Position numbers and translations under genes: made by a program. The notes below the pieces were generated by a model that was given only the letters and a program-made list of their open reading frames with translations, was not told where the DNA came from and ran no database searches. 29,691 bases of DNA. Source: Bdellovibrionales bacterium (lineage in GTDB: Bacteria; Bdellovibrionota; UBA1018; CAIMNF01). Shown here piece after piece: positions 7,056 through 13,610 of the stretch (its first letter is position 1; every line of letters begins with the position of its first letter). Location: contig CANGWP010000006.1 in NCBI GenBank assembly GCA_947457605.1, positions 1 through 29,691 of the forward strand. The letters are read 5' to 3'.

Positions 7056-7603
7056 AGGAAGAGTGGAGAAATTTCGAGCGTTACGAAAAGATTCGGATCA
7101 GAGAGCGGAGGAAGCGTTTCTGGACGATTGCTCTGGCCATTTTTTTCTTCTTTGGCTTGTGTTCGATTCCTGTGATCCGGGAACGCTCACCCAAGTGGCA
7201 ATCTCTTCGGGCGGCGCTTGAATTATCGCTCGAGCTTGAACACATGAAGACACGGGCAATTCAGGAGAAGCGTCCCGCAATTCTCCGATTCACGGAGGGC
7301 GCCGGCTTTCGAGTTGAGTTTGTGGCTGACTGCGCGAGCAAGTCGGAACCATCTCTTGAAAAAGAGGGAAAATGGCAAGACCATGAGGGCGCTTTGAAGG
7401 TCCTTTCGACTGAAGATCTGACTCATCATTCCATTGCTTTGGGAGCTGACGAGTTTTGCTTTGATCCTGTTTATGGGTTGAATGGCGTGAAGACCCGGCT
7501 GGTTCTTGTCATTGCGCCCGTCAAGGATCTGGCAGAGGGGCGGATGGAGCGCGCTTCCTATGTTGAACTCGAGGGCGAATCGGCAAAAATTTCCGTAAAT
7601 TAG
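7040..7603 (+). CDS. Unnamed membrane-anchored protein with GspH/FimT-like outer region
   Basis: This 187-residue protein is not one I can name. A basic stretch (18-26) is followed by one hydrophobic segment (27-45), then a region whose pattern resembles GspH/FimT pseudopilin ectodomains: a helix with LRAALELSLELEHMKTRAI then QEKRPAILRF (56-84), a beta-rich middle, FCFDPVYGLNGV (139-150) followed by LVLVI (154-158), and a final strand pair. There is no prepilin cleavage site: no Gly before the hydrophobic run and no Glu at the fifth position after it. It would therefore stay as a fixed bitopic protein. The start at 7040 overlaps pilD by 16 bases and has GAGG eight bases upstream. It lies between pilD and pilM, so a pilus-assembly role is likely by context. 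The fold call is inference. Confidence 0.75.
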   Translation: MDQPLEEEWRNFERYEKIRIRERRKRFWTIALAIFFFFGLCSIPVIRERSPKWQSLRAALELSLELEHMKTRAIQEKRPAILRFTEGAGFRVEFVADCASKSEPSLEKEGKWQDHEGALKVLSTEDLTHHSIALGADEFCFDPVYGLNGVKTRLVLVIAPVKDLAEGRMERASYVELEGESAKISVN

Positions 7604-7613
7604 GGCCAATCAA

Positions 7614-7642
7614 TTGTAATTTGCCCATGCACTGTGTAACCT
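7614..7642 (+). promoter_or_regulatory. Putative promoter for pilM-N-O-P-Q, close to the start codon
   Basis: TTGTAA (7614-7619) and TAACCT (7637-7642) are 17 bases apart. The predicted transcription start falls at or next to the ATG at 7650, and no ribosome site precedes that ATG, so a leaderless or nearly leaderless transcript is possible. The -10 box is weak. Confidence 0.3.
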
Positions 7643-7649
7643 TTCAAAG

Positions 7650-8738
7650 ATGGCATCCGCTCAAGGACGGGCAGGAAGTGGCTTTAGTCTTTCAAGTCTA
7701 TTCGGATCAGGCAAATCCCTGATCGGTCTGAGCATCGGTGCGTCCAGCACCAAAGCGGTTGAAATCAAAAAGCGCGGAAAAGGATGGATTTTTTCTGCGT
7801 TTGAATCAAGTCCCGTTGAGGGTTCGCTTTCGGACCAGCGGGAGATCATCAATCCATCATCCATTACAGATGCGATTCGAGATGTTTTTTCGCGCGCACG
7901 GATTCCAAACAAGGAGATTTGCGCTGCGGTTTCCGGCAGTGGGGTGATCATTAAAACCCTTACCTTGAGTGTCACCAACATGAAAGAACTCAATGATCAG
8001 GTGCTTTGGGAGGCGGAACAGTACATTCCATTTGATATCAATGATGTGGTGGTCGATTTTCAGGTTCTACGAAAACTGAAGGACAATCAGGTTGAAGTAA
8101 TCATCGTTGCGGTGAAAAAAGACTTCATTGACCAGTATCGAAGTGTGATTGAAAGCGCGAAATTGAAAATCAACGTTTTCGATGTCGAGGTGTTTGCTCT
8201 TCAGAATTGCTTTGAGATGAATTATGATCCACCACTCAATCAGGCGGTTCTTCTGGCAGATATCGGGGCAATGAGCACCAAGATGGTGATTTGTTCCGAA
8301 GGTGTGCCCTTATTTACGAAAGACTCCCCCTATGGCGGCAGTCTGGTGTCACTTGAGATTCAACGGGAGCTCAAGTTGCCCTCGATCATGGATGCGGAGG
8401 CACTGAAGATTTCAGGAAATCTCCCTCAGGAGGTTTCAGAAATTGTAAGCCGGACCTCACACACGATTGGGGCTGAGCTGAAGAAGTCGCTTGATTTTTA
8501 CAATGCATCTTCTGTCGGCCCCCCGGTTTCCGTGGTATTTCTCTCAGGGGGCGCGTCGAGGGCGCCGGGGCTGGTTCAAGTTGTCTCGGAATATGTTGGA
8601 ACACCGGTTGAGTTTTTGAATCCGTTTGAGCGCGTCCAGGTGAATCCCAAAAAGCACACACCCGAATTTCTTGAGAGCATTGCGCGTGAAGCGGTGATTC
8701 CAATTGGACTTGCACTCAGATCGGGGGATTCGAAATGA
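7650..8738 (+). CDS. pilM: Type IV pilus assembly protein PilM
   Basis: A 362-residue actin-like cytoplasmic ATPase-fold protein that docks to the PilN N-terminus and links the alignment complex to the motors. Visible features are GLSIGASSTKAVEI at 26-39 (phosphate-1 loop), the family-conserved WEAEQYIPFDINDVVVDF at 120-137, DIGAMSTKMVI at 204-214 (phosphate-2) and LSGGASRAPGL at 298-308 (adenosine loop). In the first loop the usual Asp of GLDIG is Ser. About 20 extra Gly/Ser-rich residues precede the fold. The ATG has no clear Shine-Dalgarno sequence. It begins a tight pilM-N-O-P-Q run and overlaps pilN by 4 bases. FtsA-like proteins are the only alternative, and the context excludes them. 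Confidence 0.95.
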   Translation: MASAQGRAGSGFSLSSLFGSGKSLIGLSIGASSTKAVEIKKRGKGWIFSAFESSPVEGSLSDQREIINPSSITDAIRDVFSRARIPNKEICAAVSGSGVIIKTLTLSVTNMKELNDQVLWEAEQYIPFDINDVVVDFQVLRKLKDNQVEVIIVAVKKDFIDQYRSVIESAKLKINVFDVEVFALQNCFEMNYDPPLNQAVLLADIGAMSTKMVICSEGVPLFTKDSPYGGSLVSLEIQRELKLPSIMDAEALKISGNLPQEVSEIVSRTSHTIGAELKKSLDFYNASSVGPPVSVVFLSGGASRAPGLVQVVSEYVGTPVEFLNPFERVQVNPKKHTPEFLESIAREAVIPIGLALRSGDSK

Positions 8739-9358
8739 TTCGGATCAATCTCGCACGTAAAAAGCAGATGTCAGGGGGTGGCGGAGCGTCCTTCTCGACG
8801 CCTGAGGGGAGCGGGTTTTCCCTCAAATCGATTTTTGAGGGTCGCGGTGAAGACATTTGGACGGTAATCAGTGTGATCGGGATTCCATTGGGGCTTGCTT
8901 TCGGGGCCAACGAATTCTACGAGGATTACCTGCAAAAACGGACTGCGGAGGTGCAAAAACAAATTGCAGATCGGGGCAAAGACCGCGAAAAGCTCCAGCG
9001 TGAATTGCAGAGTGTGAGGGGATACGAGGATATCAAAAAGCAACTTGAGCAAAACTCGGCTGTAATTCGAAACAAAATTGATACGATCGAAAAGCTGATC
9101 CGAGACCGGGATTTTGCAACCAAATCATTGATGACTCTGGCCCAATCCATGCCCAAAGAGATGTGGGTTACCGAATATTCTTCGCTTGAAAAAAGTTACA
9201 GGCTGGCCGGGTCAAGTCTGGATGCCGGTTTGATTTCCGATCTCATGGCAAGGCTCCAAAAAAGCATCTATTTCACAAATGTTCAGTTGATGTCCAGTTC
9301 CTCCACGGATGGTCAGGGAATGAAAGCTGACTTCACATTGCAAGGGAAGGTGGAGTGA
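8735..9358 (+). CDS. pilN: Type IV pilus inner-membrane alignment protein PilN
   Basis: The 207-residue bitopic protein starts with MIRINLARKK, the cytoplasmic PilM-binding motif (usually INLLP). A Gly/Ser-rich linker follows, then one transmembrane helix (about 42-60), a charged coiled coil (62-125) and a periplasmic domain ending with ADFTLQGKVE. PilN pairs with PilO through the coiled coil. The linker between the INL motif and the membrane helix is longer than in Pseudomonas PilN, where the helix comes sooner. The start codon overlaps the pilM stop as ATGA, so the genes are translationally coupled. The identity rests on the motif, topology and position. Confidence 0.92.
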   Translation: MIRINLARKKQMSGGGGASFSTPEGSGFSLKSIFEGRGEDIWTVISVIGIPLGLAFGANEFYEDYLQKRTAEVQKQIADRGKDREKLQRELQSVRGYEDIKKQLEQNSAVIRNKIDTIEKLIRDRDFATKSLMTLAQSMPKEMWVTEYSSLEKSYRLAGSSLDAGLISDLMARLQKSIYFTNVQLMSSSSTDGQGMKADFTLQGKVE

Positions 9359-9984
9359 TGGAGGCTCTAAAGAGATTTCCATCGCTGTTGTTGCTCGTCG
9401 GATTTCTTGCTTATCTTGCCTATAATGTTTATGAATTCGAGTACTCCGAGTCGGGTGAAATCCAAAAACTTCAAGCGCAGGTCAAGCAGGCGGATGCCGA
9501 GCTTGAAGGCATGCGGAAGAAGAAAAAAGAAGGTGAGGCCTTTTTAAAAAGTTTGGATGCAAAAAAAGAGGAAATCCGGGAACAAGCAAGAAAGCTTGCG
9601 GGGTATCAAGGCGCTCTCTCGGAGGCTGCTGACATACCAAATTTGATCAAGATTCTACTGACAGAAGCGAGAAAGCTTGAAATCCGTGTGGACAAAATGG
9701 AGCCGGGCAAAAAGACCCAAAAGGAATTCTATCTTGAACAGGAGTTCAGGCTTGATATCAAAGGGAGTTTTTCTCAGATTCTGATGTTCATGCATCGAAT
9801 CTCTCAGATGCAGCGTATCTTGAGGGTGGGGAGTTTCAACCTAAAAAAGAGCACGATCAGTCTAAGCTCCAGATCTGTCACATTGGATTCATCCATTTCG
9901 GTGAATGCGTATCAGTACACCGTCAGTAAAGAGGATGCCCTTAGCAAAGAGGCGGAGATAAAGGATGGGGGGGCAAGGAAATGA
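9358..9984 (+). CDS. pilO: Type IV pilus inner-membrane alignment protein PilO
   Basis: A 208-residue protein with one N-terminal transmembrane helix (about 8-25), a strongly charged coiled coil (about 34-85) and a periplasmic ferredoxin-like domain with LIKILLTEARKLEIRVDKME and FSQILMFMHRISQMQRILRV, typical of PilO. It forms a heterodimer with PilN and binds PilP. I place the start at ATG 9358, where the A is shared with the pilN TGA; a GTG at 9355 would add one residue. Length matches the family. Confidence 0.92.
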   Translation: MEALKRFPSLLLLVGFLAYLAYNVYEFEYSESGEIQKLQAQVKQADAELEGMRKKKKEGEAFLKSLDAKKEEIREQARKLAGYQGALSEAADIPNLIKILLTEARKLEIRVDKMEPGKKTQKEFYLEQEFRLDIKGSFSQILMFMHRISQMQRILRVGSFNLKKSTISLSSRSVTLDSSISVNAYQYTVSKEDALSKEAEIKDGGARK

Positions 9985-10445
9985 TTTCAATCTTGTTCCT
10001 TGTTTCCCTTTCTCCCTTTGCCGGCTCAACAGGCTTTGCGGCTGTACCTATAGAGTCGCCAAATTCTTCCATGGAAGCGATATTGAATGAGGATTTGATT
10101 CGGTCTCTTCGTGATCCTTTTGAGGCACCCGTAGTTGTGAAGGAGTTTAAAGCGAAGGCGCAGTCGGACCTTGAGCTATATCAACTTAGGGATCTGAAAC
10201 TCAATGGCGTGATTACCGGTCCAAAAAAACCCAGAGCTCTGATTGCATCACCAAAGGGCCAAACTTTTTTCGTCAAGGTGGGAGACATGGTGGGTGCTCG
10301 TGAGGGCCGTGTAACACAAATCACTCCTGATTCAGTGCGGGTGACTGAGTTTTACGTGGACGAAAAAGGGAAGCGTCTCCCCGACGTTTTCGAAATGCGG
10401 ATGGATGGAGAAATTCGATCCCTGGACAGGAAGGGCGGGAATTGA
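9981..10445 (+). CDS. pilP: Type IV pilus periplasmic protein PilP
   Basis: The 154-residue protein has an N-terminal signal peptide (cleavage likely after GFA, about residue 20), a linker with the RDPF motif (44-47) usual in PilP, and the small beta domain YQLRDLKLNGVITG to VTQITPDSVRVTEFYVDEKG (67-130). PilP connects PilN/PilO to the N-terminal domains of the PilQ secretin. Characterised PilP proteins are often lipoproteins, but here the signal region has no lipobox cysteine, so it would be soluble or held by its signal. The ATG overlaps the pilO stop by 4 bases. Confidence 0.9.
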   Translation: MISILFLVSLSPFAGSTGFAAVPIESPNSSMEAILNEDLIRSLRDPFEAPVVVKEFKAKAQSDLELYQLRDLKLNGVITGPKKPRALIASPKGQTFFVKVGDMVGAREGRVTQITPDSVRVTEFYVDEKGKRLPDVFEMRMDGEIRSLDRKGGN

Positions 10446-10448
10446 GGT

Positions 10449-11873
10449 ATGAATAGAAATTTAGCTGTGGGTCTTGTGCTGGTTTTGGGACTTCAGTCTG
10501 GAGTGCGCGCTCAGGATGCAAATCCGTTGGATACAGTGATGAATTCGGCGAAGGATAAGAAATTCACAGGGTCCCCCATCACGCTTAAGCTCAAGGATGC
10601 CGATATCAACGAGGTGCTTAGGTTGATTGGTGAGGCCAGCGGGTTCAATGTCGTTGTCAGCCCCGGAGTATCAGGGAAGGTTACCGTATCTCTCGAGGAT
10701 GTACCTTGGGATCAGGCATTGGATGTGGTCATGACTACCTTGAATCTGGCAGCCGAAAGGTTCGAGAGCATCCTCAGGGTGATGCCACGGGATGTTCTTT
10801 TGAAGGAGAAACAGTCATTTCTCGATGCGGAAAAAATGGCATCCCAAGCCGCACCCAGGATCACCAGGGTGTTTCCGATCAGCTATGCGGATCTGAATCA
10901 GTTAAGTGCTCTTTTAAAGGGTTTTCTCAGTACGGCTCAGTCAACCCAGGCGGATTCGACAGCGGCAGGACTTTCTAGCATTCAGGTGGATCAAAATACT
11001 CAAAGTCTCATTGTTCGGGATACGGCTGAGGGCGTGGAGCGGGTCCGGAAGATGATCGCGCTTCTGGACGTTCAAACGCCTCAGATCATGATCGAGGCAA
11101 AGGTAATTGATGCAACCGAAAGTTTCACGCATACCATCGACGGAAAATTTGGATTGAGTGCGGGTTCAAGTTCACTTTCCATTAATGGTGCCGCGCTCGC
11201 AGGGTCATCATCAGGCGGAAGCGCTCCCGGAGGCATAGGTCAGAGCGCTTCTCAACAAGCCGCTCAGGGTAGCGTGAACTCATTTAAGCTCGGCATAGGA
11301 AGCTCATTCACACTGAATGCGATTTTGAATTATTCCGAGGCAGAAAACCGTGCAAATGTAATCACATCTCCCCGTTTGGTTGTTCTTAGCGGAAAAACAG
11401 CAGCTTTAATCCAGGGAGGGCAGTTGGCCGTGGAAACGATCACCAATACGGTCGCTGGCCCGCAAAACGGATTCACATTTCTCAATTATAATACAAGCTT
11501 GAATGTGACTCCAAGAGCCACAAACGATGGTTCGGTTTTCATGAAGTTGAATCTGCAGAGGGATATTGTTCAAACAGCCATTGGCGCACAGCCTACCATC
11601 GCTCCAAGGAGTGTAAACACCGAGGTGGTGGTGGACAGCGGAAATACACTGGTGCTTGGAGGAATCCAAAGCTCTCAGGAGACAAGCGCATCCACCGGAT
11701 TTCCCTTTCTTCGAAAGCTTCCACTTCTGGGTTGGCTTTTCGGAACCGAGAATCAAACGGCCGACAAAAACGAGCTCATGTTTTTTGTTACACCAAAAAT
11801 AATCAATGCAAAGAAAACATCCCTCAATGATGGCGGACCCCAAGAGCCAGAAGCCAAACCGGCCAACTTATGA
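10449..11873 (+). CDS. pilQ: Type IV pilus outer-membrane secretin PilQ, short form
   Basis: A 474-residue secretin. A signal peptide ends near VRA (19-21). An STN/N0 domain follows (about 43-115, with ITLKLKDADINEVLRLIGEA), then an N1-type secretin_N domain (138-208, with TRVFPISYADLNQLSALLKG), then the secretin core (about 211-452) with VITSPRLVVLSGKTA at 304-318, the GFPFLRKLPLLGWLFG lip motif at 417-432 and ELMFFVTPKII at 442-452. It is much shorter than Pseudomonas or Myxococcus PilQ (over 700 residues) because the N-terminal AMIN peptidoglycan-binding domains are missing. The core contains a Gly/Ser-rich insertion around 236-275. It forms the outer-membrane pore for the pilus. It follows pilP after 3 bases and overlaps the next gene by 4. 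Confidence 0.95.
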   Translation: MNRNLAVGLVLVLGLQSGVRAQDANPLDTVMNSAKDKKFTGSPITLKLKDADINEVLRLIGEASGFNVVVSPGVSGKVTVSLEDVPWDQALDVVMTTLNLAAERFESILRVMPRDVLLKEKQSFLDAEKMASQAAPRITRVFPISYADLNQLSALLKGFLSTAQSTQADSTAAGLSSIQVDQNTQSLIVRDTAEGVERVRKMIALLDVQTPQIMIEAKVIDATESFTHTIDGKFGLSAGSSSLSINGAALAGSSSGGSAPGGIGQSASQQAAQGSVNSFKLGIGSSFTLNAILNYSEAENRANVITSPRLVVLSGKTAALIQGGQLAVETITNTVAGPQNGFTFLNYNTSLNVTPRATNDGSVFMKLNLQRDIVQTAIGAQPTIAPRSVNTEVVVDSGNTLVLGGIQSSQETSASTGFPFLRKLPLLGWLFGTENQTADKNELMFFVTPKIINAKKTSLNDGGPQEPEAKPANL

Positions 11874-12469
11874 AGCCATCACGCGGAAATCCCCAGATTT
11901 ATCACTATCTGAAGAAGTACCAGGCGGATCCCCGGTCCAGGGTGTTTGCGCCCCTGGCGGAGGCATATCGAAAGGCCGGATTATTGGATGAGGCGATCGA
12001 AATCTGTCGTGATGGGATCCGCTATCATCCCAATTTTATCGGGGGAAGAGTGGCTCTTGCGAGAGCTCTCTTCGATAAGGGGGACTACGAGGCCACGGTA
12101 AAGGAGTTGTCACCCGTTGTGATTGATGCCCCGGACAATCTGGTTGCGCAGAAGATTCTCGCAGAAAGCTGTCTGATTCTTGGAAAGCTCGCCGAGGCTC
12201 TTGCGGCCTATAAAGTGCTGCTGTTTTTCATGCCCAAGGATGAGGAGATCGCGAAACTTGTTCAAGAGCTTGAGTCCAGGGCCTACGAAGATGGTTTACT
12301 TGTTCTGCAGGACGACCCGTTTCCGCTCAAGAGTTTTTCGGTTCAAGCGGCGGATCGGGCGATTTCGGGAGACCCTTTGGTAAAAAAGCAGGAATGGATC
12401 AACCGAATCGAGTTACTTCAGGCGCTACTGCTTCGAGTTCAGCGGATTAAACTTGCGAACCTCAGTTGA
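11870..12469 (+). CDS. TPR-repeat protein following pilQ
   Basis: The 199-residue protein has tetratricopeptide-like repeats, seen as FAPLAEAYRKAGLLDEAIEI then CRDGIRYHPN (26-55), VALARALFDKGDYEATVKEL (60-79) and LAESCLILGKLAEALAAYKV (96-115), each with the usual Gly/Ala and Pro spacing. No signal peptide, lipobox or membrane segment is visible, so it is predicted cytoplasmic. It overlaps pilQ by 4 bases and is therefore probably translated with it. M. xanthus uses a TPR lipoprotein, Tgl, to assemble PilQ; this protein lacks the lipoprotein signal, so equating them would be unsafe. Specific function unknown. Confidence 0.85.
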   Translation: MKPSRGNPQIYHYLKKYQADPRSRVFAPLAEAYRKAGLLDEAIEICRDGIRYHPNFIGGRVALARALFDKGDYEATVKELSPVVIDAPDNLVAQKILAESCLILGKLAEALAAYKVLLFFMPKDEEIAKLVQELESRAYEDGLLVLQDDPFPLKSFSVQAADRAISGDPLVKKQEWINRIELLQALLLRVQRIKLANLS

Positions 12470-12501
12470 CCTTTGGTATCCGATTCTTTACCGGAGAACC
12501 T

Positions 12502-13074
12502 ATGGCATCTGTATACCCTACCAACGAATTTCGTAAAAACCTGAAACTCGAGATCGACAATACCCCATTTCAAATTGTTGAGTTTCAGCATGTGAGTCCC
12601 GGCAAGGGTAGTGCCTTCACCCGAACAAAGCTCAAAAACCTTTTGAACGGTAATGTGATTGAGCGAACTTTCAAGTCAGGCGATAAGATCCCGGCGGCGA
12701 ACGTTGAAATCAAGGACATGCAATTCCTTTATAAGGATGGAAGCGGTTTTAATTTCATGAATACCGAGAACTTCGAACAGATCATCATCAGTGAGGAGCA
12801 GATCGGGGAACAGTCCTTGTTCATGCAGGACAACATGCAGGTTCAAGTTCTGTTTTACAACGATAAGCCGATCACGGTCGATCTTCCCACTTTTGTTGAG
12901 TTAAAAGTTGTGAAGACCGATCCTAGTTTCCGCGGTGATACCGTGACCGGAGGATCCAAGCCCGCCACGCTTGAGACCGGTGCTGTGATCCAGGTTCCAT
13001 TCCATATCTCCGAAGGAGATGTTCTTAAAGTCGATACGAGAGACGCAACATATGTCGAAAAAGCAAATAAGTAA
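12502..13074 (+). CDS. efp: Translation elongation factor P
   Basis: A 190-residue EF-P of ordinary length. The KOW-like N-terminal domain carries the loop SPGKGSAFTRTKLKNL (32-47), with K35 corresponding to the modifiable lysine of E. coli EF-P (K34). The C-terminal OB domain contains TGAVIQVPFHISEGDVLKVD-type sequence. EF-P rescues ribosomes stalled at polyproline stretches. I place the start at ATG 12502, with GGAG about six bases upstream; the same frame opens further up at 12466, but the family sequence begins at MASVYPTNEF. It follows the TPR gene by 32 bases and overlaps accB. No lysine-modifying enzyme (EpmA/EpmB) is in this window. Confidence 0.97.
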   Translation: MASVYPTNEFRKNLKLEIDNTPFQIVEFQHVSPGKGSAFTRTKLKNLLNGNVIERTFKSGDKIPAANVEIKDMQFLYKDGSGFNFMNTENFEQIIISEEQIGEQSLFMQDNMQVQVLFYNDKPITVDLPTFVELKVVKTDPSFRGDTVTGGSKPATLETGAVIQVPFHISEGDVLKVDTRDATYVEKANK

Positions 13075-13600
13075 GTCAAAGAAGAAAACCAGTGCTGTTC
13101 CAGTGAAGAAGAGCTCATCGCTTCCATTCGAAGTTGATGCATTGAACCAGCTGGCTGATTTTTTGAAGGACAAGGGAATCGCAGAGTTCGAATGGGTCAA
13201 AGGCGATCAGAAGATCGTGGTGAAAACCGCAATGGCTGGGTTTCATCATTATGCGATGCCGGGCCTTCCTTCGGTAGCGTCGGCTCAAACGGTAGTTCAG
13301 ATGCCGAATGTTCAGGCCTCTGCCTCAGCGGCGCCCACGGAAGCAAAAGAGCCTTCGACCTATAAAAAAGTTTTATCCCCGTTTGTGGGAACTTTCTATC
13401 GCTCCCCGTCTCCAACGGCTGCCCCCTATGTTGAGATTGGCAAGCGTGTAGCCCCGGGCGACTCCCTTTGCATCATTGAAGCGATGAAATTAATGAACGA
13501 GATCGAGGCCGATTTCGCAGGTAAAATCGTTCAGATTTTGGTTGAGAACGGTCAGCCCGTGGAGTTCGGCGAGCCACTTTTCGTGATTGATACTGCCTGA
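13052..13600 (+). CDS. accB: Acetyl-CoA carboxylase biotin carboxyl carrier protein
   Basis: The 182-residue BCCP has a Lys/Ser-rich N-terminal tail (1-23), the family helix region (FEVDALNQLADFLKDKGI), an Ala/Pro-rich linker (70-105) and the biotinyl domain with EAMKLMNE at 143-150, so K146 is the biotin site. It carries carboxybiotin between AccC and the carboxyltransferase in the first step of fatty-acid synthesis. The chosen ATG at 13052 overlaps efp by 23 bases. An ATG at 13019 would add 11 residues, but its AAGGAG lies immediately against the start codon, too close to work well. accC follows 10 bases after the stop. The carboxyltransferase subunits are not in the window. Confidence 0.95.
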   Translation: MSKKQISKSKKKTSAVPVKKSSSLPFEVDALNQLADFLKDKGIAEFEWVKGDQKIVVKTAMAGFHHYAMPGLPSVASAQTVVQMPNVQASASAAPTEAKEPSTYKKVLSPFVGTFYRSPSPTAAPYVEIGKRVAPGDSLCIIEAMKLMNEIEADFAGKIVQILVENGQPVEFGEPLFVIDTA

Positions 13601-13610
13601 TAGGTTAGAC

